Shown: positions 26,658 to 36,108, counted from the first letter of the stretch. The stretch is DNA of 64,000 nucleotides from Dehalococcoidia bacterium (GCA_021295965.1 JAGWBI010000002.1:103133-167132), one strand, 5' to 3'. Numbers and translations: made by a program. Notes: a model not told the origin generated them from the sequence alone.

Positions 26658-27077
26658 ATGCCCAACATCACTCTGGATCAAGCCGAAGCCGTGCTGGCCG
26701 GCGCCAAGGCGGCCGCCCTGGAACTGGGTAAAGCGTTCAGTTTTTCTGTAGTGGACGCGCGAGGCGATCTCATTACAATGTGCAAGATGGACGGTTCAGC
26801 CTGGCGTACCCCCTACGTGTCGCGAGGCAAGGCAAGGGCGTCGGCGTGTTTTGGGGAACCCAGCGGCGACCTGACCGAACGCTCCACCACGCCCATTATG
26901 CGGGCCGTTATGGAGGTCGAACGAGGCGAGTTCGTCCCGGGACAAGGCGCACTGCCCATCTACATGAACAGTGAACTGATCGGAGCGGTGGGAGGCAGCG
27001 GCGGCACAGCCCAGGAAGACGAGGACTGCTCCAGGGCGGGCATAGCGAGGCTGTCCGGAGCCAGCGCCGGCCGGTAG
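26658..27077 (+). CDS. Heme-binding/GlcG-like protein (DUF336)
   Basis: A 139-residue small alpha/beta protein of the GlcG/HbpS-like family. Typical pieces are LDQAEAVLAGAKAAALELG at the start, FSFSVVDARGDLITMCKMDGS, KARASACFG and the C-terminal GAVGGSGGTAQEDEDCSRAGIA. Family members bind heme or cobalamin-type cofactors or sit in glycolate/diol utilisation loci; the specific role here is unknown. AAGGAG precedes ATG 26658, and an intrinsic terminator follows at 27165. Confidence 0.9.
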   Translation: MPNITLDQAEAVLAGAKAAALELGKAFSFSVVDARGDLITMCKMDGSAWRTPYVSRGKARASACFGEPSGDLTERSTTPIMRAVMEVERGEFVPGQGALPIYMNSELIGAVGGSGGTAQEDEDCSRAGIARLSGASAGR

Positions 27078-27164
27078 AGTGACGCCCCGCAAAATTCCGT
27101 TGTTCCGCTCTCACGATATGGTCTAAAGCCGCGACTGCTGCTCAACCCATGTCTGGACATCGTC

Positions 27165-27193
27165 AGGCCCCGCTCATCCGGGCGGGGCCTTTC
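27165..27193 (+). terminator. Intrinsic terminator of the GlcG-like gene
   Basis: A 9-bp perfect stem AGGCCCCGC/GCGGGGCCT with an 8-nt loop is followed by TTTC on the plus strand. It lies about 90 bp after the gene and faces the convergent ABM-domain gene. The T-run is short, so termination may be partial. Confidence 0.7.
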
Positions 27194-27216
27194 TGATGCG
27201 CCACATCAAAATGGAG

Positions 27217-27510
27217 TCAGTCCGTGGAGGCTACCTCAAAGTGCTTCACCCAGTATTCTCCGCGATAAAGATGCTCGACTTCACGCGCGATGTTGGCCCT
27301 GAACTCGCTGGTCTCGTAGGCGCGGAGGTCGCCGAGGGTATCCCAGACGCTGACGCTGATCCCCTCGTCGGGATCCTCTGTGCTGCGTATCAGCTGGCGT
27401 TCCTTTAGACCCTGGGGGGCAGTGCCGGTGGCGACACGCTCGTGGTAATGCCGCTCGAATTCTTCCCAAGAGCCGGCGCGGAGCTTGCCCCAGACCATTC
27501 TGATGAACAT
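27217..27510 (-). CDS. Antibiotic biosynthesis monooxygenase (ABM) domain protein
   Basis: A 97-residue ferredoxin-like alpha/beta barrel monomer of the ABM/dimeric alpha-beta barrel family. Typical segments are IRMVWGKLRAGSWEEFERHY at the start and GISVSVWDTLGDLRAYETSE in the second half. Such proteins act as cofactor-free monooxygenases or as chaperone-like stress proteins; no substrate can be inferred. AAAGGAGG precedes ATG 27510. It lies 57 bp downstream of the cytidylate-kinase-like gene on the same strand. Confidence 0.8.
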   Translation of the reverse strand: MFIRMVWGKLRAGSWEEFERHYHERVATGTAPQGLKERQLIRSTEDPDEGISVSVWDTLGDLRAYETSEFRANIAREVEHLYRGEYWVKHFEVASTD

Positions 27511-27567
27511 ATTAGCGTTGCCTCCTTTGTTGGCGGCCGACCATTGGCGGCCGGCATCGTATGCGAA

Positions 27568-28257
27568 TTAATGCTCCAAGTCGCCCGCCGCATGGGCGAT
27601 GATTTGGGCCGCAGTATCGTTGCTCATGTGCCCCATGTCTAACATGATGTGGTAAAGGGTAGGTTCGTGGGGCGAGACCTTGAAGAATTTCTGGAAGAAC
27701 CTTTCCCTGGCTTCCTCCAAATCTTCGAGATACGCACGGGCACGGGGTTCATCCAGATGTTCTCGTTCCATGATTGTCGAGACACGCTTGGACATTGGGG
27801 CCAGCATTCCTACGTGCAGCACTCCGGGCGTGTCCCCTAGGATGACGTTGGCGCCACGGCCGATGATTACGACATGGCCAGCTTGTGCCAGGTTACGAAC
27901 AACTTCTCTGGTTGTCTCCATGAAAACCTGGTCATTGACCCGCTGAACACGGGAGGATGGCTCCCCAGCGAGTTCGTGGTATGTTTCGGGCAGGGTTTCA
28001 ATCCCTACCCCCAGATCGTAATCTCCGGAAACGGCGGCCCTTTCCAGCACCCGACCCAACAGCGCGGCCACCCGATCACCGAAACGTTCCACCCGCTGTT
28101 CTTTGGCGATCAAGTTGGATACGGGTGAACCGATGATGCGGGCCGCTTCAGCAAAGACCATGCGGTCAACGTAGTTAAGATGCAGGTCGTGGGCGACCTG
28201 CTGTCCTACGGCAATGGAGCCGGCCCCAATCGGTCCGTTAATCGTGATTACGGGCAT
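27568..28257 (-). CDS. Cytidylate kinase-like family protein
   Basis: A 229-residue P-loop kinase-like protein. The N-terminal VITINGPIGAGSIAVGQQVAHDL is the P-loop region in the style of cytidylate-kinase-like proteins. A central VVIIGRGANVILGDTPGVLHVGMLAP strand-loop and a late HEPTLYHIMLDMGHMSNDTAAQIIAHA complete the family pattern. Cytidylate kinase itself (Cmk) has a stricter motif set, so nucleotide kinase activity is plausible but unproven. GGAGAGG precedes ATG 28257, and a good promoter candidate lies at 28290-28318. Confidence 0.85.
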   Translation of the reverse strand: MPVITINGPIGAGSIAVGQQVAHDLHLNYVDRMVFAEAARIIGSPVSNLIAKEQRVERFGDRVAALLGRVLERAAVSGDYDLGVGIETLPETYHELAGEPSSRVQRVNDQVFMETTREVVRNLAQAGHVVIIGRGANVILGDTPGVLHVGMLAPMSKRVSTIMEREHLDEPRARAYLEDLEEARERFFQKFFKVSPHEPTLYHIMLDMGHMSNDTAAQIIAHAAGDLEH

Positions 28258-28289
28258 CCCAACCTCTCCTCGTTTATACGTCCAACGGG

Positions 28290-28318
28290 ATAATATTTCC
28301 CACCACCATAATGACCAA
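28290..28318 (-). promoter_or_regulatory. Candidate promoter of the cytidylate-kinase-like gene
   Basis: Read on the minus strand, TTGGTC (28318-28313) is followed after 17 bp by TATTAT (28295-28290). The -10 matches the consensus at 5 of 6 positions, the -35 at 3 of 6. The predicted transcript would start near 28283, leaving a leader of about 25 nt before ATG 28257. Confidence 0.5.
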
Positions 28319-28394
28319 ATGATAACATAGATTGCGGCATGAACGGCCCCGCGGACGTTTGGGGCCGGTGTCCCGGCGTCTCGGAAGCCGGTAG

Positions 28395-28421
28395 AGAAAA
28401 GGGCAGGCGTTTCGCCTGCCC
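28395..28421 (-). terminator. Intrinsic terminator of pnp
   Basis: On the minus strand a perfect 9-bp stem (GGGCAGGCG with CGCCTGCCC, 3-nt loop) is followed by TTTTCTC. It lies about 33 bp beyond the pnp stop. The plus-strand side also has a T-run further on (TTTTTT at 28431-28436), but no gene on that strand needs it. Confidence 0.82.
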
Positions 28422-28453
28422 CCGTGTTGGTTTTTTACCAACTAAGTGCCGAG

Positions 28454-31021
28454 CTAACGTCGCGCTCCTCCGCCGCCAAGAAAGCGGCGATCTGACGGAT
28501 TACGTCCTCCACTTCCACCGGTAGGACGGCCCGGGGGCCGGCGTGGCCCGCGGTCCCGGTCATTAGACTCGCTGCCCAGCATGGAGTTTCGGTCGCGTTC
28601 CCGGTCTCGTTCGCGTCCTCCACCGTAGTTGCCCCGGCCACCTCCGCCTCCACCTCCATAGTTGCCGCGACCGGATCCGGATCCAGATCCAGAACCGGAT
28701 CCAGAACCGGCGCGGTCGCGTCCTCCGCCGTATCCTCCCCGGTCCCGGCCGCGATCCCGGTCCCGGTCGAAACCGCCTCGCGGACCGCGCCCACGATCCC
28801 GATCGCCGCCGTATCCGCCTCTGGCTGGGCCCCGGTCGCGATCAAACCCGCCGCGTGGCCCGCGATCCCGATCGCCTTGATTGCTCCGTTCCGAAAAACC
28901 CGCCGGAGGCTCGGCATCGCCCATCAACGCACGACGCGAGAGATTGATTCGACCCATATGGTCGATTTCGTGGATCATAACGGTGATTTCCTGTCCGATG
29001 TCCACGTTTTCGTAGGCCAGATCTCCCAGATCTTCGTTGCGGACCAGGCCGTCCTTGCCGCCCGGGGTTAGCTCTACGAAAACACCAAAGTTGGTGGTGC
29101 GCGTTATCTTGCCAGTGATGATGTCGCCCACTTCGGGATCCCGAGTGAGGCCGTCAACCCGACTGCGAGCCAACTCGATCATGGATTGATCGTTCGAGGA
29201 AATGATGACGGCGCCGTCGTCTGCCACGTCGATGCCGCAACCGGTTTCCTCCTGAATCGCCCGGATCACTCGCCCACCAGGGCCGATCAAAGCGCCAATT
29301 TTCTCGACAGGGATCTGCATCCGCACCAACTTGGGCGCGTATCGGCTCATCTGCGCTCGCGGTTCCGAGATGGCTTCGGCCATGCGGGCCAGGATGTGAA
29401 GGCGACCCACTCGCGCCTGCTCCAAGGCCTCGCTGAGTAGTTCCTGGGTCAGGCCGTCGATCTTGACGTCCATCTGAAGAGCATTGATGCCGCGCTCGGT
29501 TCCGGCAACTTTGAAATCCATGTCACCGAGGAAATCCTCAATTCCCTGGATGTCGCTGAGGACGGCGTATGCATCACTGGATCCATCAGTGATCAAGCCC
29601 ATAGCGATACCGGCCACCGGCGCAGCCAACGGGACTCCGGCGTCCATCAGTGCCATGGAAGATCCACAGACGCTACCCATGGAAGTGGATCCATTGGAAG
29701 CCAACACTTCGCTGACCACGCGGACGGTGTACGGAAATTCTTCTTCGGGTGGCATGGCCGCCATGATCGCCCGTTCCGCCAGGGCGCCGTGGCCAATCTC
29801 CCGTCTGCCAGGCGAACCAACCCGCCGGGCTTCACCGACGCTATACGGGGGGAAGTTGTAGTGGTGCATGAACTGTTTGGTATTGTCTGGGCCGACCGTG
29901 TCCAGCGTCTGTTTCATCGACAATGACGCCAGGGTAGCCACCGACAGTACTTGCGTTTGACCGCGAGTGAACAGCCCGCTGCCGTGGGCGCGGGGCAGCT
30001 CGCCCACACTACAGGTGATTGGGCGGATTTCGTCCGTTCCCCGGCCATCCGGGCGGACGTTTTTTTCCAGGATCCGTCCTCGAACTTCCTTCTTCACCAG
30101 GTTCTTGAACGCCTCGGCAATCTCGGCGCCCGAGTAGTCTTCGGCCAACTGTGCGGCAACTTCAGTTTCCACCGCGTCCAAGCCGGCGTCTCGTTCGCTC
30201 TTGAAGGAGTTTTGCTCAAGGATCTCGGCGATCCGCCCATTGACCAGGGCATCAACCTTGGTTTGGCGTTGTTCAGCGGACTCGTAGTCGAAATGGACTT
30301 CGGTTTTTACGGCTCCCCGCTCTGCCACCAACCGGTCAATCAGGTCGATGGTTTGCGCGTTGCTCTCATGGGCCAGGCGAATTCCTTCCAGGATAATTTC
30401 TTCGGGAACCTCCACCGACCCAGACTCCACCATCATAATGGCGTGCCGGTTGCTCGCTACCACCATGTTAAGTTGGGCGGAGCTCGCATCCTTGAAGCTG
30501 GAATTGATCCGGTAGTCGTTTCCATCCCAAGTGACCCGGCAGGCCCCAATAGGGCCATCGAAGGGGATTTGACTGATGGAGAGCGCGGCGGAAGCAGCGA
30601 CCATGCCCAGAGTTTCCGGAGGATGGTTTTCGTCCACGGAAAGGACCGTAATGATGACCTGAATTTCGTTGTGGAGACCCTTGGGGAACAGCGGACGTAT
30701 GCTGCGGTCAGTTAGGCGGGCCGAGAGAATGGCCTCGGTTCCAGGGCGTCCTTCGCGGCGGAAGAAACTCCCGGGGATCTTGCCTACGGCGTAGAGGCGT
30801 TCTTCGAATTCCACCGTCAGAGGGAGGAAATCGATACCTTCACGTGCCTGATCTGACATAACGGCGGTGGCCAGCAGAATGGTCTCGCCGCACGTGATGG
30901 TCACGGAGCCGTGGGCCTGCTGTGCCCAGCGTCCCGTTTCGAGGACAATGGGATGCCCGCCAATCTCCCCGTCGATGGCAAATGGGTTCATCAATTCGCT
31001 TGCGGCGTCAGTAGTTGTCAT
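28454..31021 (-). CDS. pnp: Polyribonucleotide nucleotidyltransferase with long RGG/RD-rich tail
   Basis: An 855-residue PNPase. Two RNase PH-like core domains are present, with the [21 protein letters not shown] region first and [24 protein letters not shown] in the second. A KH domain ([25 protein letters not shown]) and an S1 domain ([21 protein letters not shown]) follow. It degrades RNA 3'-5' phosphorolytically. Beyond the S1 domain a roughly 153-residue tail (about 703-855) is almost wholly Gly, Arg and Asp, with RGG, GGYGG and a SG dipeptide run; typical PNPases are near 700 residues. ATG 31021 is used; the frame is open to 31141 but the extra residues are not PNPase-like. rpsO lies upstream, the usual bacterial order. 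Confidence 0.95.
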   Translation of the reverse strand: MTTTDAASELMNPFAIDGEIGGHPIVLETGRWAQQAHGSVTITCGETILLATAVMSDQAREGIDFLPLTVEFEERLYAVGKIPGSFFRREGRPGTEAILSARLTDRSIRPLFPKGLHNEIQVIITVLSVDENHPPETLGMVAASAALSISQIPFDGPIGACRVTWDGNDYRINSSFKDASSAQLNMVVASNRHAIMMVESGSVEVPEEIILEGIRLAHESNAQTIDLIDRLVAERGAVKTEVHFDYESAEQRQTKVDALVNGRIAEILEQNSFKSERDAGLDAVETEVAAQLAEDYSGAEIAEAFKNLVKKEVRGRILEKNVRPDGRGTDEIRPITCSVGELPRAHGSGLFTRGQTQVLSVATLASLSMKQTLDTVGPDNTKQFMHHYNFPPYSVGEARRVGSPGRREIGHGALAERAIMAAMPPEEEFPYTVRVVSEVLASNGSTSMGSVCGSSMALMDAGVPLAAPVAGIAMGLITDGSSDAYAVLSDIQGIEDFLGDMDFKVAGTERGINALQMDVKIDGLTQELLSEALEQARVGRLHILARMAEAISEPRAQMSRYAPKLVRMQIPVEKIGALIGPGGRVIRAIQEETGCGIDVADDGAVIISSNDQSMIELARSRVDGLTRDPEVGDIITGKITRTTNFGVFVELTPGGKDGLVRNEDLGDLAYENVDIGQEITVMIHEIDHMGRINLSRRALMGDAEPPAGFSERSNQGDRDRGPRGGFDRDRGPARGGYGGDRDRGRGPRGGFDRDRDRGRDRGGYGGGRDRAGSGSGSGSGSGSGRGNYGGGGGGGRGNYGGGRERDRERDRNSMLGSESNDRDRGPRRPPGRPTGGSGGRNPSDRRFLGGGGARR

Positions 31022-31439
31022 AACAGTAAGTTCTTCTACCTCATCTTCCTGTCGTGTCGCTGCCCACCGCACTTGTTCGCCTAGCGGCCGGCTTTCAGGG
31101 GATTGCGGGGGCGTTATATCGGTTCTTCCTTTTGCAAACACGCGTGGTTACTGGGCTGCGGACATCAGGGTTAAACGCAATAGTGCGTTAGTCCTGTGTC
31201 GCCTCACATCATCACAGTCGATCCTTCGTTAGCGCATTTTTGGCGCGTCCTGGGGGCGGTAAACGGAAATCACAAGTCGCTGGTTAGGGCCGCCAACTGG
31301 CGCGGTTTGGGAACCAGAGCGGAACGCCCGTGCGCGACAGTTCGCGTACGCGCCACTGCAACAATATCCGTGACTTTCGACCGCCCACCTCGGACTATGG
31401 GCGCGCCATGAAGCCGTGCAGACTGGGGCTGGCCGCTGT
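31022..31439. other. 418-bp gap between rpsO and pnp
   Basis: No coding frame here is convincing and I see no RNA gene. In enterobacteria pnp mRNA carries a leader hairpin processed by RNase III, and a leader element could lie here. I cannot identify a specific stem-loop with confidence. The region between the two minus-strand genes may hold a separate pnp promoter. Confidence 0.4.
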
Positions 31440-31706
31440 TTAGCGACGCAACCCGAGCCTATTGATCAACCGCTGGTATCGTCCAACGTCTTCTCGGCTC
31501 AAGTAATTGAGCAGACGGCGTCGTTTCGACACCATGGTTACAAGGCCGCGACGTGAATGCACGTCTTTCCGATGGGTCCGGAGATGGTCCGTCACCTGCC
31601 TGATGCGTTCGGTCAACATGGCGACCTGCAGCTCGGTGGAACCAGTGTCCTTTTCGTGGGTACGGTATTCCTTGATGATTCCCTGTTTGACGTCCGCTTC
31701 CAACAT
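31440..31706 (-). CDS. rpsO: 30S ribosomal protein S15
   Basis: An 88-residue protein matching S15 in length and sequence. It has the helical N-terminal segment ([29 protein letters not shown]), the invariant HxxxHxKDxHSRRGL region ([28 protein letters not shown]) and the terminal [13 protein letters not shown]. It binds 16S rRNA in the central domain of the 30S subunit. It precedes pnp on the same strand, as in most bacteria. AAAGGAAAGG lies upstream of ATG 31706 at slightly long spacing. A TTGCCT with TAACCT at 17 bp upstream is a weak promoter candidate. Confidence 0.97.
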   Translation of the reverse strand: MLEADVKQGIIKEYRTHEKDTGSTELQVAMLTERIRQVTDHLRTHRKDVHSRRGLVTMVSKRRRLLNYLSREDVGRYQRLINRLGLRR

Positions 31707-32717
31707 CGGTCGTTTCTAACCTTTCCTTTCCATTCAGTTTTGCGTTGTTTCTCTGTTCGCCCAACAGGTTAACACGTGATAGAAAAATAGGCAACTGAAC
31801 TGAAATACCTGTTCGCTTCACAATAAACGCGCCCAGTTGGGAGGAATGCTCACTCTCATTGAAGTCCGCATAATGCCGTCGTTGTTGGGCGGAGATGGAT
31901 GACAATAACCTACAGGCATCAAAACGGACGTTGACATTCCGATGCGGAGTGTTCCCTTTCTTGGGGATGTTCTCGAATTTCCTGATATACCCTGCAGGGG
32001 GGTCATGGTATGTGTTTGGACCGGTATTCGCCGCAACTTGCCCGTATTTCGAATTGCTCGGCGTACGACAGAGGTTGAACTTGATTAATTTGCCTGACGC
32101 ACCGCCGATACATTGGTGCCGTGACGGGCAGCCGCTGCGCCTGCCCCGCAGCGCCGCCGCCGGCGCTGCACAAACGCTTCCTTCACTTTGCCGCGTCGCA
32201 ACAATGGGCACGCGACACCTACCGCGCGTTCTCAGCAAGTGCCGGCCCACGCTCTCGATCCTTGGTGCCATCTCCACTGTAATCGGAATTCGCCCCGGCT
32301 TTGCTTCCCGCCTCTCTCACGTTGCGTCGGGCCTCCAACCACGAGCCCGTGGCGCGCCTGCCGGTCGGAATGCCGGTAAAACCATTGTCCAGTTGCAAGT
32401 TCAAGCGTGGCTCGATGTCTGTTGTTCCTGTTCGCTGCGCCCGCGTGGGTGCGTTTCGCGTTGAAACGACCGGAACTCGGTCGCCAGTTATCTGGGGGTT
32501 CTGCGGGGAGCCCGCGCTATAATCGTGCCCAGCAGAAATAAAGATCCTCGCTAGAGTTGCTACGATGCCATGGTTTCGTCCGCAATCATCTTGGGACAAT
32601 GGCTTCAAAATCATTATCATTGGCAGCATTCTCTCGATCCCTGTGAAACCTCTCCACAGAAAATTAACGCAAGACCGTAGATGACAAACAATCGGTCCGA
32701 TGTAGGGGCAAAAGAAC
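31707..32717. other. About 1 kb with no supportable gene
   Basis: This stretch is unusually long for so dense a genome. Open frames exist on both strands, but all have uneven composition, Cys/Arg/Pro-rich translations and no recognisable motif. I looked for RNase P RNA, tmRNA, SRP RNA and tRNA landmarks and found none. A strong inverted repeat GCAGCGCCG/CGGCGCTGC with a 4-nt centre lies near 32147-32168. A TATAAT hexamer lies at 32518-32523 in the direction of the lipoprotein gene. The region may hold an unrecognised RNA gene or decayed sequence. Confidence 0.4.
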
Positions 32718-33740
32718 ATGCTGTTTGCCGCATTTCGTTCTGTGCCCATTCTGTTGCTGCCGGTCCTGCTCACCGGTGTATCCGGTTGCTTTGTGGGCAA
32801 TTGGTTTGGGAGCGATTTACCGGCAGTTGCGTACGGCGTGTGGGACGGCGACGGCGGTCAAATATGGGTACTGGAACCCGGAGGCAAAGACCCCGTTAGG
32901 GTATCACCCAGGAACGCGGATGCGAATTTGCCGCGTTGGTCACCCGGGCAGCGCCACCTGGCTTGGATCTCGCGGGGCGCAATATCAGAGTTGATGGTCC
33001 ACGACGTTGAGACCGGCGAGACCGAGACGATAGTTACCGGTGTTGCGGAAACGCAACCGCCGATCTGGGCGCCCGGATCCGACCGAATAGCTTACGTATC
33101 CGAGACGGACGGCGACCCTGATATTTACATGGTGGAACTGTCCGGCGGGCAAAAGACCCGCTTGACGTTCAATCCCGCGCGTGAGCAAATTGGCGATTGG
33201 TCGCCGGACGGTGAATGGTTAGTGTTCACCGAATCGGGGCGCGACGGGCTGTTGTTGCGTAATCCGAACGGAGTGAATCGCATCGAATTGACCGGCGGGC
33301 CGGATTCCGATCCCGCCTGGTCCCCCAAAGGAGATCGCATCGCCTTCCTTCGCCAAACCGACGATGGACGGGACGTGTATGTTCTCCGGCCGACCAACTC
33401 CAACGATTGGACCGATAACACTGACGAGGTCTCTGTCTCCGAGGCTGAACATGATGAATCCGCCCCGGCGTGGTCTGCCAGTGGTCGCCGTTTGGCTTTC
33501 GTAGTACACTTCGACGACCAGACAGAAATCTTTACAGTCAATGTGGACGGGTCCGAGCGCGAACGTCTAACTCAGAACACAGCGGATGACCTGATGCCCG
33601 TTTGGTCCGAAACCGGCAACAAGATAGCGTTCGTCTCGTATGCCTACGGGAATGCCGAGATCCTCTATATGAATGGCGACGGGTCGGAGCAGATGCGGCT
33701 CACCGTAAACGACGCGATGGACGCGCAGCCCGACTGGTAA
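32718..33740 (+). CDS. TolB-like WD40/PD40 beta-propeller lipoprotein
   Basis: A 340-residue predicted lipoprotein. The N-terminal hydrophobic segment ends in lipobox LLTGVSGC with the acylated cysteine near residue 24. Five to six PD40/TolB-type repeats follow, each carrying a W-SP-G/D-G-x-x-[IL] pattern (PRWSPGQRHLAW, GDWSPDGEWLVF, PAWSPKGDRIAF, PAWSASGRRLAF, PVWSETGNKIAF). The propeller would face outward from the membrane and bind protein or sugar ligands. It is not a Tol-Pal operon member here, since no tolQRA or pal is nearby. Confidence 0.88.
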   Translation: MLFAAFRSVPILLLPVLLTGVSGCFVGNWFGSDLPAVAYGVWDGDGGQIWVLEPGGKDPVRVSPRNADANLPRWSPGQRHLAWISRGAISELMVHDVETGETETIVTGVAETQPPIWAPGSDRIAYVSETDGDPDIYMVELSGGQKTRLTFNPAREQIGDWSPDGEWLVFTESGRDGLLLRNPNGVNRIELTGGPDSDPAWSPKGDRIAFLRQTDDGRDVYVLRPTNSNDWTDNTDEVSVSEAEHDESAPAWSASGRRLAFVVHFDDQTEIFTVNVDGSERERLTQNTADDLMPVWSETGNKIAFVSYAYGNAEILYMNGDGSEQMRLTVNDAMDAQPDW

Positions 33741-33773
33741 GCGATCGGGCGCCGGGTAGAGTGAGTAGCCAGT

Positions 33774-34388
33774 ATGCCCGCATTGCCACCGGACATTGAC
33801 CCTTCCGACGTGGGTGGGCTTCTCGCTGGACTCAGTTCGCCTTTGGCCGCTGTATCGGTCCGGGTGGGTGACGTGGTCAACGCGCAAATCGCCGTCGCGA
33901 TCACCTCCGCATCCATAGTCCTGCACCGGCCGCGCCTCATCGTCCAGATTTATCACACCAACTATACTCACGACCTGATTGGAGAAAGCGGCGCGCTGGC
34001 AGTCAACTTCCTCAACCATGATCAACTACCCCTTATCTGGGGGCTGGGAATGCGGTCGGGCCGCGATTGCGACAAGTTGGCGGATGTCGCCTACACCTCC
34101 GGTCCGACGGGTTGCCCGTTACTTGAGGGTAGCTTTGGCTACCTTGATTGCCGGGTGATCAACGCTATGGACGGCGGCGACATGACGGCGTTCCTCGTTG
34201 AGGTTTTGGCCGGCAAAACCAATGGCAGCCAACGTATGACCTGGCGTGAGGCCCGTCCCCGATTGCCCCAACGGTGGGCTGATGAATGGGATAGCAAAAT
34301 CGCCGGCGAAATGAACATTTCGTTGGAGACGATGTCCGAGATTGACCCCGCTGCATGGGCGGACCGACGCCACAACCGCAACCGATGA
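33774..34388 (+). CDS. Flavin reductase-like domain protein (FMN-binding split barrel)
   Basis: A 204-residue protein of the flavin reductase-like split-barrel group. The segment GLSSPLAAVSVRVGDVVNAQIAVAITSAS is the FMN-binding strand-loop region with the T/S-S phosphate contact, and SGALAVNFLNHDQLPL is the typical next strand-helix. It may supply reduced flavin or be an FMN-dependent oxidoreductase. The last 40 residues (WREARPRLPQRWADEWDSK) are unusual for the family. The ribosome binding site is weak. The three genes 32718, 33774 and 34449 run in the same direction with small gaps. Confidence 0.75.
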   Translation: MPALPPDIDPSDVGGLLAGLSSPLAAVSVRVGDVVNAQIAVAITSASIVLHRPRLIVQIYHTNYTHDLIGESGALAVNFLNHDQLPLIWGLGMRSGRDCDKLADVAYTSGPTGCPLLEGSFGYLDCRVINAMDGGDMTAFLVEVLAGKTNGSQRMTWREARPRLPQRWADEWDSKIAGEMNISLETMSEIDPAAWADRRHNRNR

Positions 34389-34448
34389 TAGAATTCCAGC
34401 AGACCGTCCGGTGATCAGTCAGGCCGGGCGCAATGCTGGTGAGTTGAA

Positions 34449-35624
34449 ATGAGCATTCAGCACATTGACACACTTATGGACGACTCCGTCGCGGAGGTGG
34501 TCACCAAGATCCACGGAACTCCGGAGCAAACCGTCGTTGCGGTAGCCGGAGCCGGCAACTACGCTCTGGCTTGGCTGTTGGGTGTGGGCGGGGCGTCCCG
34601 CACTGTTCTGGAGACCCGCATCCCCTACGGGTACCTCGCCATGACCGACTTCCTCGGCGGGTACGCACCTGAGCAGACCGTGTCGGGCGACACCGCGAGA
34701 CGCATGGCACGCTCCGCCTGGCAGCGTGGTGTGTTCCTTCGCGAAACTGATGCGCCAATCGTTGGGTTGGGTTGCACGGCCACCATCGCCACCGACCGCA
34801 CCAAGCGCGGCGACCACCGGGTGTTTATCGCTACCTGGGACGACACCGGAGTCACTACCGATGCCGTGACCCTGGAAAAGGGCCTCCGGGAGCGGGCGGG
34901 AGAAGAGGACGTGGTGAGCCGATTGGTTATCGCCGCCCTGGCCCGGGCCTGCGGGCTGGAGCCGGACCTCGACCTGCGACTGGCCCCACAGGAAAGCCTG
35001 CTGACGGAGACATCGGACCACGGCGATCCCGTTCGCAGACTGCTCGACGGGGAAGCCGATTGGGTCACAGTGGATCCGGACGGCCACATGGAGGTCGAAG
35101 GCGAGCGGCCCCGTGCCTTGCTGCCTGGGTCCTTCAACCCAATGCACCGTGGACACGCTGAGTTGGCGGCGGCGGCGGAACATACGCTGGGCTCGCCGAT
35201 AACCTACGAATTGTCCGTGGTCAACGTGGACAAACCTCCACTGAGGGCCGAGGAAATTCTGTCCAGAGTAAAGCAGTTTCGCGGAATCGGCCCTGTCGTG
35301 TTGACGCGGGCGGAGACGTTTCAGAAGAAAGCAAACTTGTTTCCCGGCTGCGGATTCGCCATTGGCTGGGACACCGCGGTCCGCCTGATCGAACCGCGCT
35401 ATTACGGAGATTCCGAACCCGCCATGCTCACCGCATTGGCAGACATGTGGGCATCCGGATGCCGCTTCGCCGTTGGAGGCCGGAGCGACGCCGACAACGT
35501 TTTCCATACTCTGGGCGACGTTGGCGTTCCCGAAGGCTTTTGGCCGCTATTCTTGAACATCCCTGAAAGTGCCTTCCGCGCTGACATCTCTTCGACTGAA
35601 CTGCGTAGGTTGAGCGCCGATTGA
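34449..35624 (+). CDS. CinA-like (NMN deamidase) domain fused to a NadD-like nucleotidyltransferase
   Basis: A 391-residue protein with two enzyme-like halves. Residues about 20-170 resemble the C-terminal CinA/PncC domain (AVAGAGNYALAWLLGVGGASRTVLETRIPYGYLAMTDFLG), which deamidates nicotinamide mononucleotide. Residues about 210-385 are a cytidylyltransferase-like fold with LLPGSFNPMHRGH (H223-x-x-H226) and the terminal ISSTELRR (380-387), as in NMN/NaMN adenylyltransferases. If both halves are active it could convert NMN to NaMN and then NaAD in NAD salvage; neither activity is proven. The nuo promoter begins inside its stop codon region. Confidence 0.8.
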   Translation: MSIQHIDTLMDDSVAEVVTKIHGTPEQTVVAVAGAGNYALAWLLGVGGASRTVLETRIPYGYLAMTDFLGGYAPEQTVSGDTARRMARSAWQRGVFLRETDAPIVGLGCTATIATDRTKRGDHRVFIATWDDTGVTTDAVTLEKGLRERAGEEDVVSRLVIAALARACGLEPDLDLRLAPQESLLTETSDHGDPVRRLLDGEADWVTVDPDGHMEVEGERPRALLPGSFNPMHRGHAELAAAAEHTLGSPITYELSVVNVDKPPLRAEEILSRVKQFRGIGPVVLTRAETFQKKANLFPGCGFAIGWDTAVRLIEPRYYGDSEPAMLTALADMWASGCRFAVGGRSDADNVFHTLGDVGVPEGFWPLFLNIPESAFRADISSTELRRLSAD

Positions 35625-35649
35625 CACCATTGGGGGCCGTTGCTAGGAT
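35621..35649 (+). promoter_or_regulatory. Sigma70-type promoter of the nuo operon
   Basis: A perfect -35 TTGACA (35621-35626) overlaps the stop of the CinA-fusion gene. After 17 bp comes TAGGAT (35644-35649), 4 of 6 to consensus, preceded by TG at -15/-14 (an extended -10, TGCTAGGAT). This is the best match in its region and lies 42 bp before nuoA. Confidence 0.7.
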
Positions 35650-35691
35650 GATCCTGGTTCCCCGACGCCTTGCCATGGTCCCGGCCTCACG

Positions 35692-36108
35692 ATGTCCACT
35701 ATCGTATTACTCCAAACTTTCAACCTGGCCGACTATGCCGGCAACTGGGCGGCGGTGGTTATCGCCATCGTCATCGCCTTGGCGGCCATAGGCGCGATGT
35801 TCGCCGGTTCGCAACTGCTTTCCGCCCGCCGCCGCTCCGCCGTCAAGCTGACCACTTACGAATGCGGCATACCACCCACGCCTTTCGCTTGGTCCAATAT
35901 CAACATCAGGTTCTATATATTTGCCATCCTCTTCCTCATATTTGATGTAGAAGCCGTGTTTCTTTTCCCTTGGGCGGTGGTGTTCTTGCAGGAGAAAGCC
36001 GTGAACGGAAATGTCATTCCGTTCTATGCGATGCTCCTGTTCCTCGCCATGTTGTTCTTCGCTGTTATCTACGGCTGGCGTAAGGGGGTGTTGGATTGGC
36101 AGAAGTGA
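35692..36108 (+). CDS. nuoA: NADH-quinone oxidoreductase subunit A
   Basis: A 138-residue membrane subunit with three helices. [44 protein letters not shown] is the highly conserved NuoA core, containing the key cysteine loop and the acidic helix. It is part of the membrane arm close to the quinone site of complex I. The first gene of the operon starts 42 bp after the promoter. It overlaps nuoB by 13 bp. Confidence 0.96.
   Translation: MSTIVLLQTFNLADYAGNWAAVVIAIVIALAAIGAMFAGSQLLSARRRSAVKLTTYECGIPPTPFAWSNINIRFYIFAILFLIFDVEAVFLFPWAVVFLQEKAVNGNVIPFYAMLLFLAMLFFAVIYGWRKGVLDWQK

Noticed and set aside
28435..28917. Open frames on both strands across the pnp tail region
   Set aside because: They are by-products of the GC-rich Gly/Arg/Asp repeat in pnp and consist of Arg/Pro/Ser or Ala/Thr/Glu runs.
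31707..32717. RNase P RNA, tmRNA or SRP RNA in the long gap
   Set aside because: No GAGGAAAGTCC-like P4 core, no tRNA-like end with TTCGA loop and CCA, and no GGAAGCAGC-like SRP core could be found by eye.
31895..32800. Long open frames in both directions between rpsO and the lipoprotein gene
   Set aside because: Translations are rich in Arg, Cys, Pro and Ser without domain-like pattern, starts lack ribosome binding sites, and frames on the two strands overlap.
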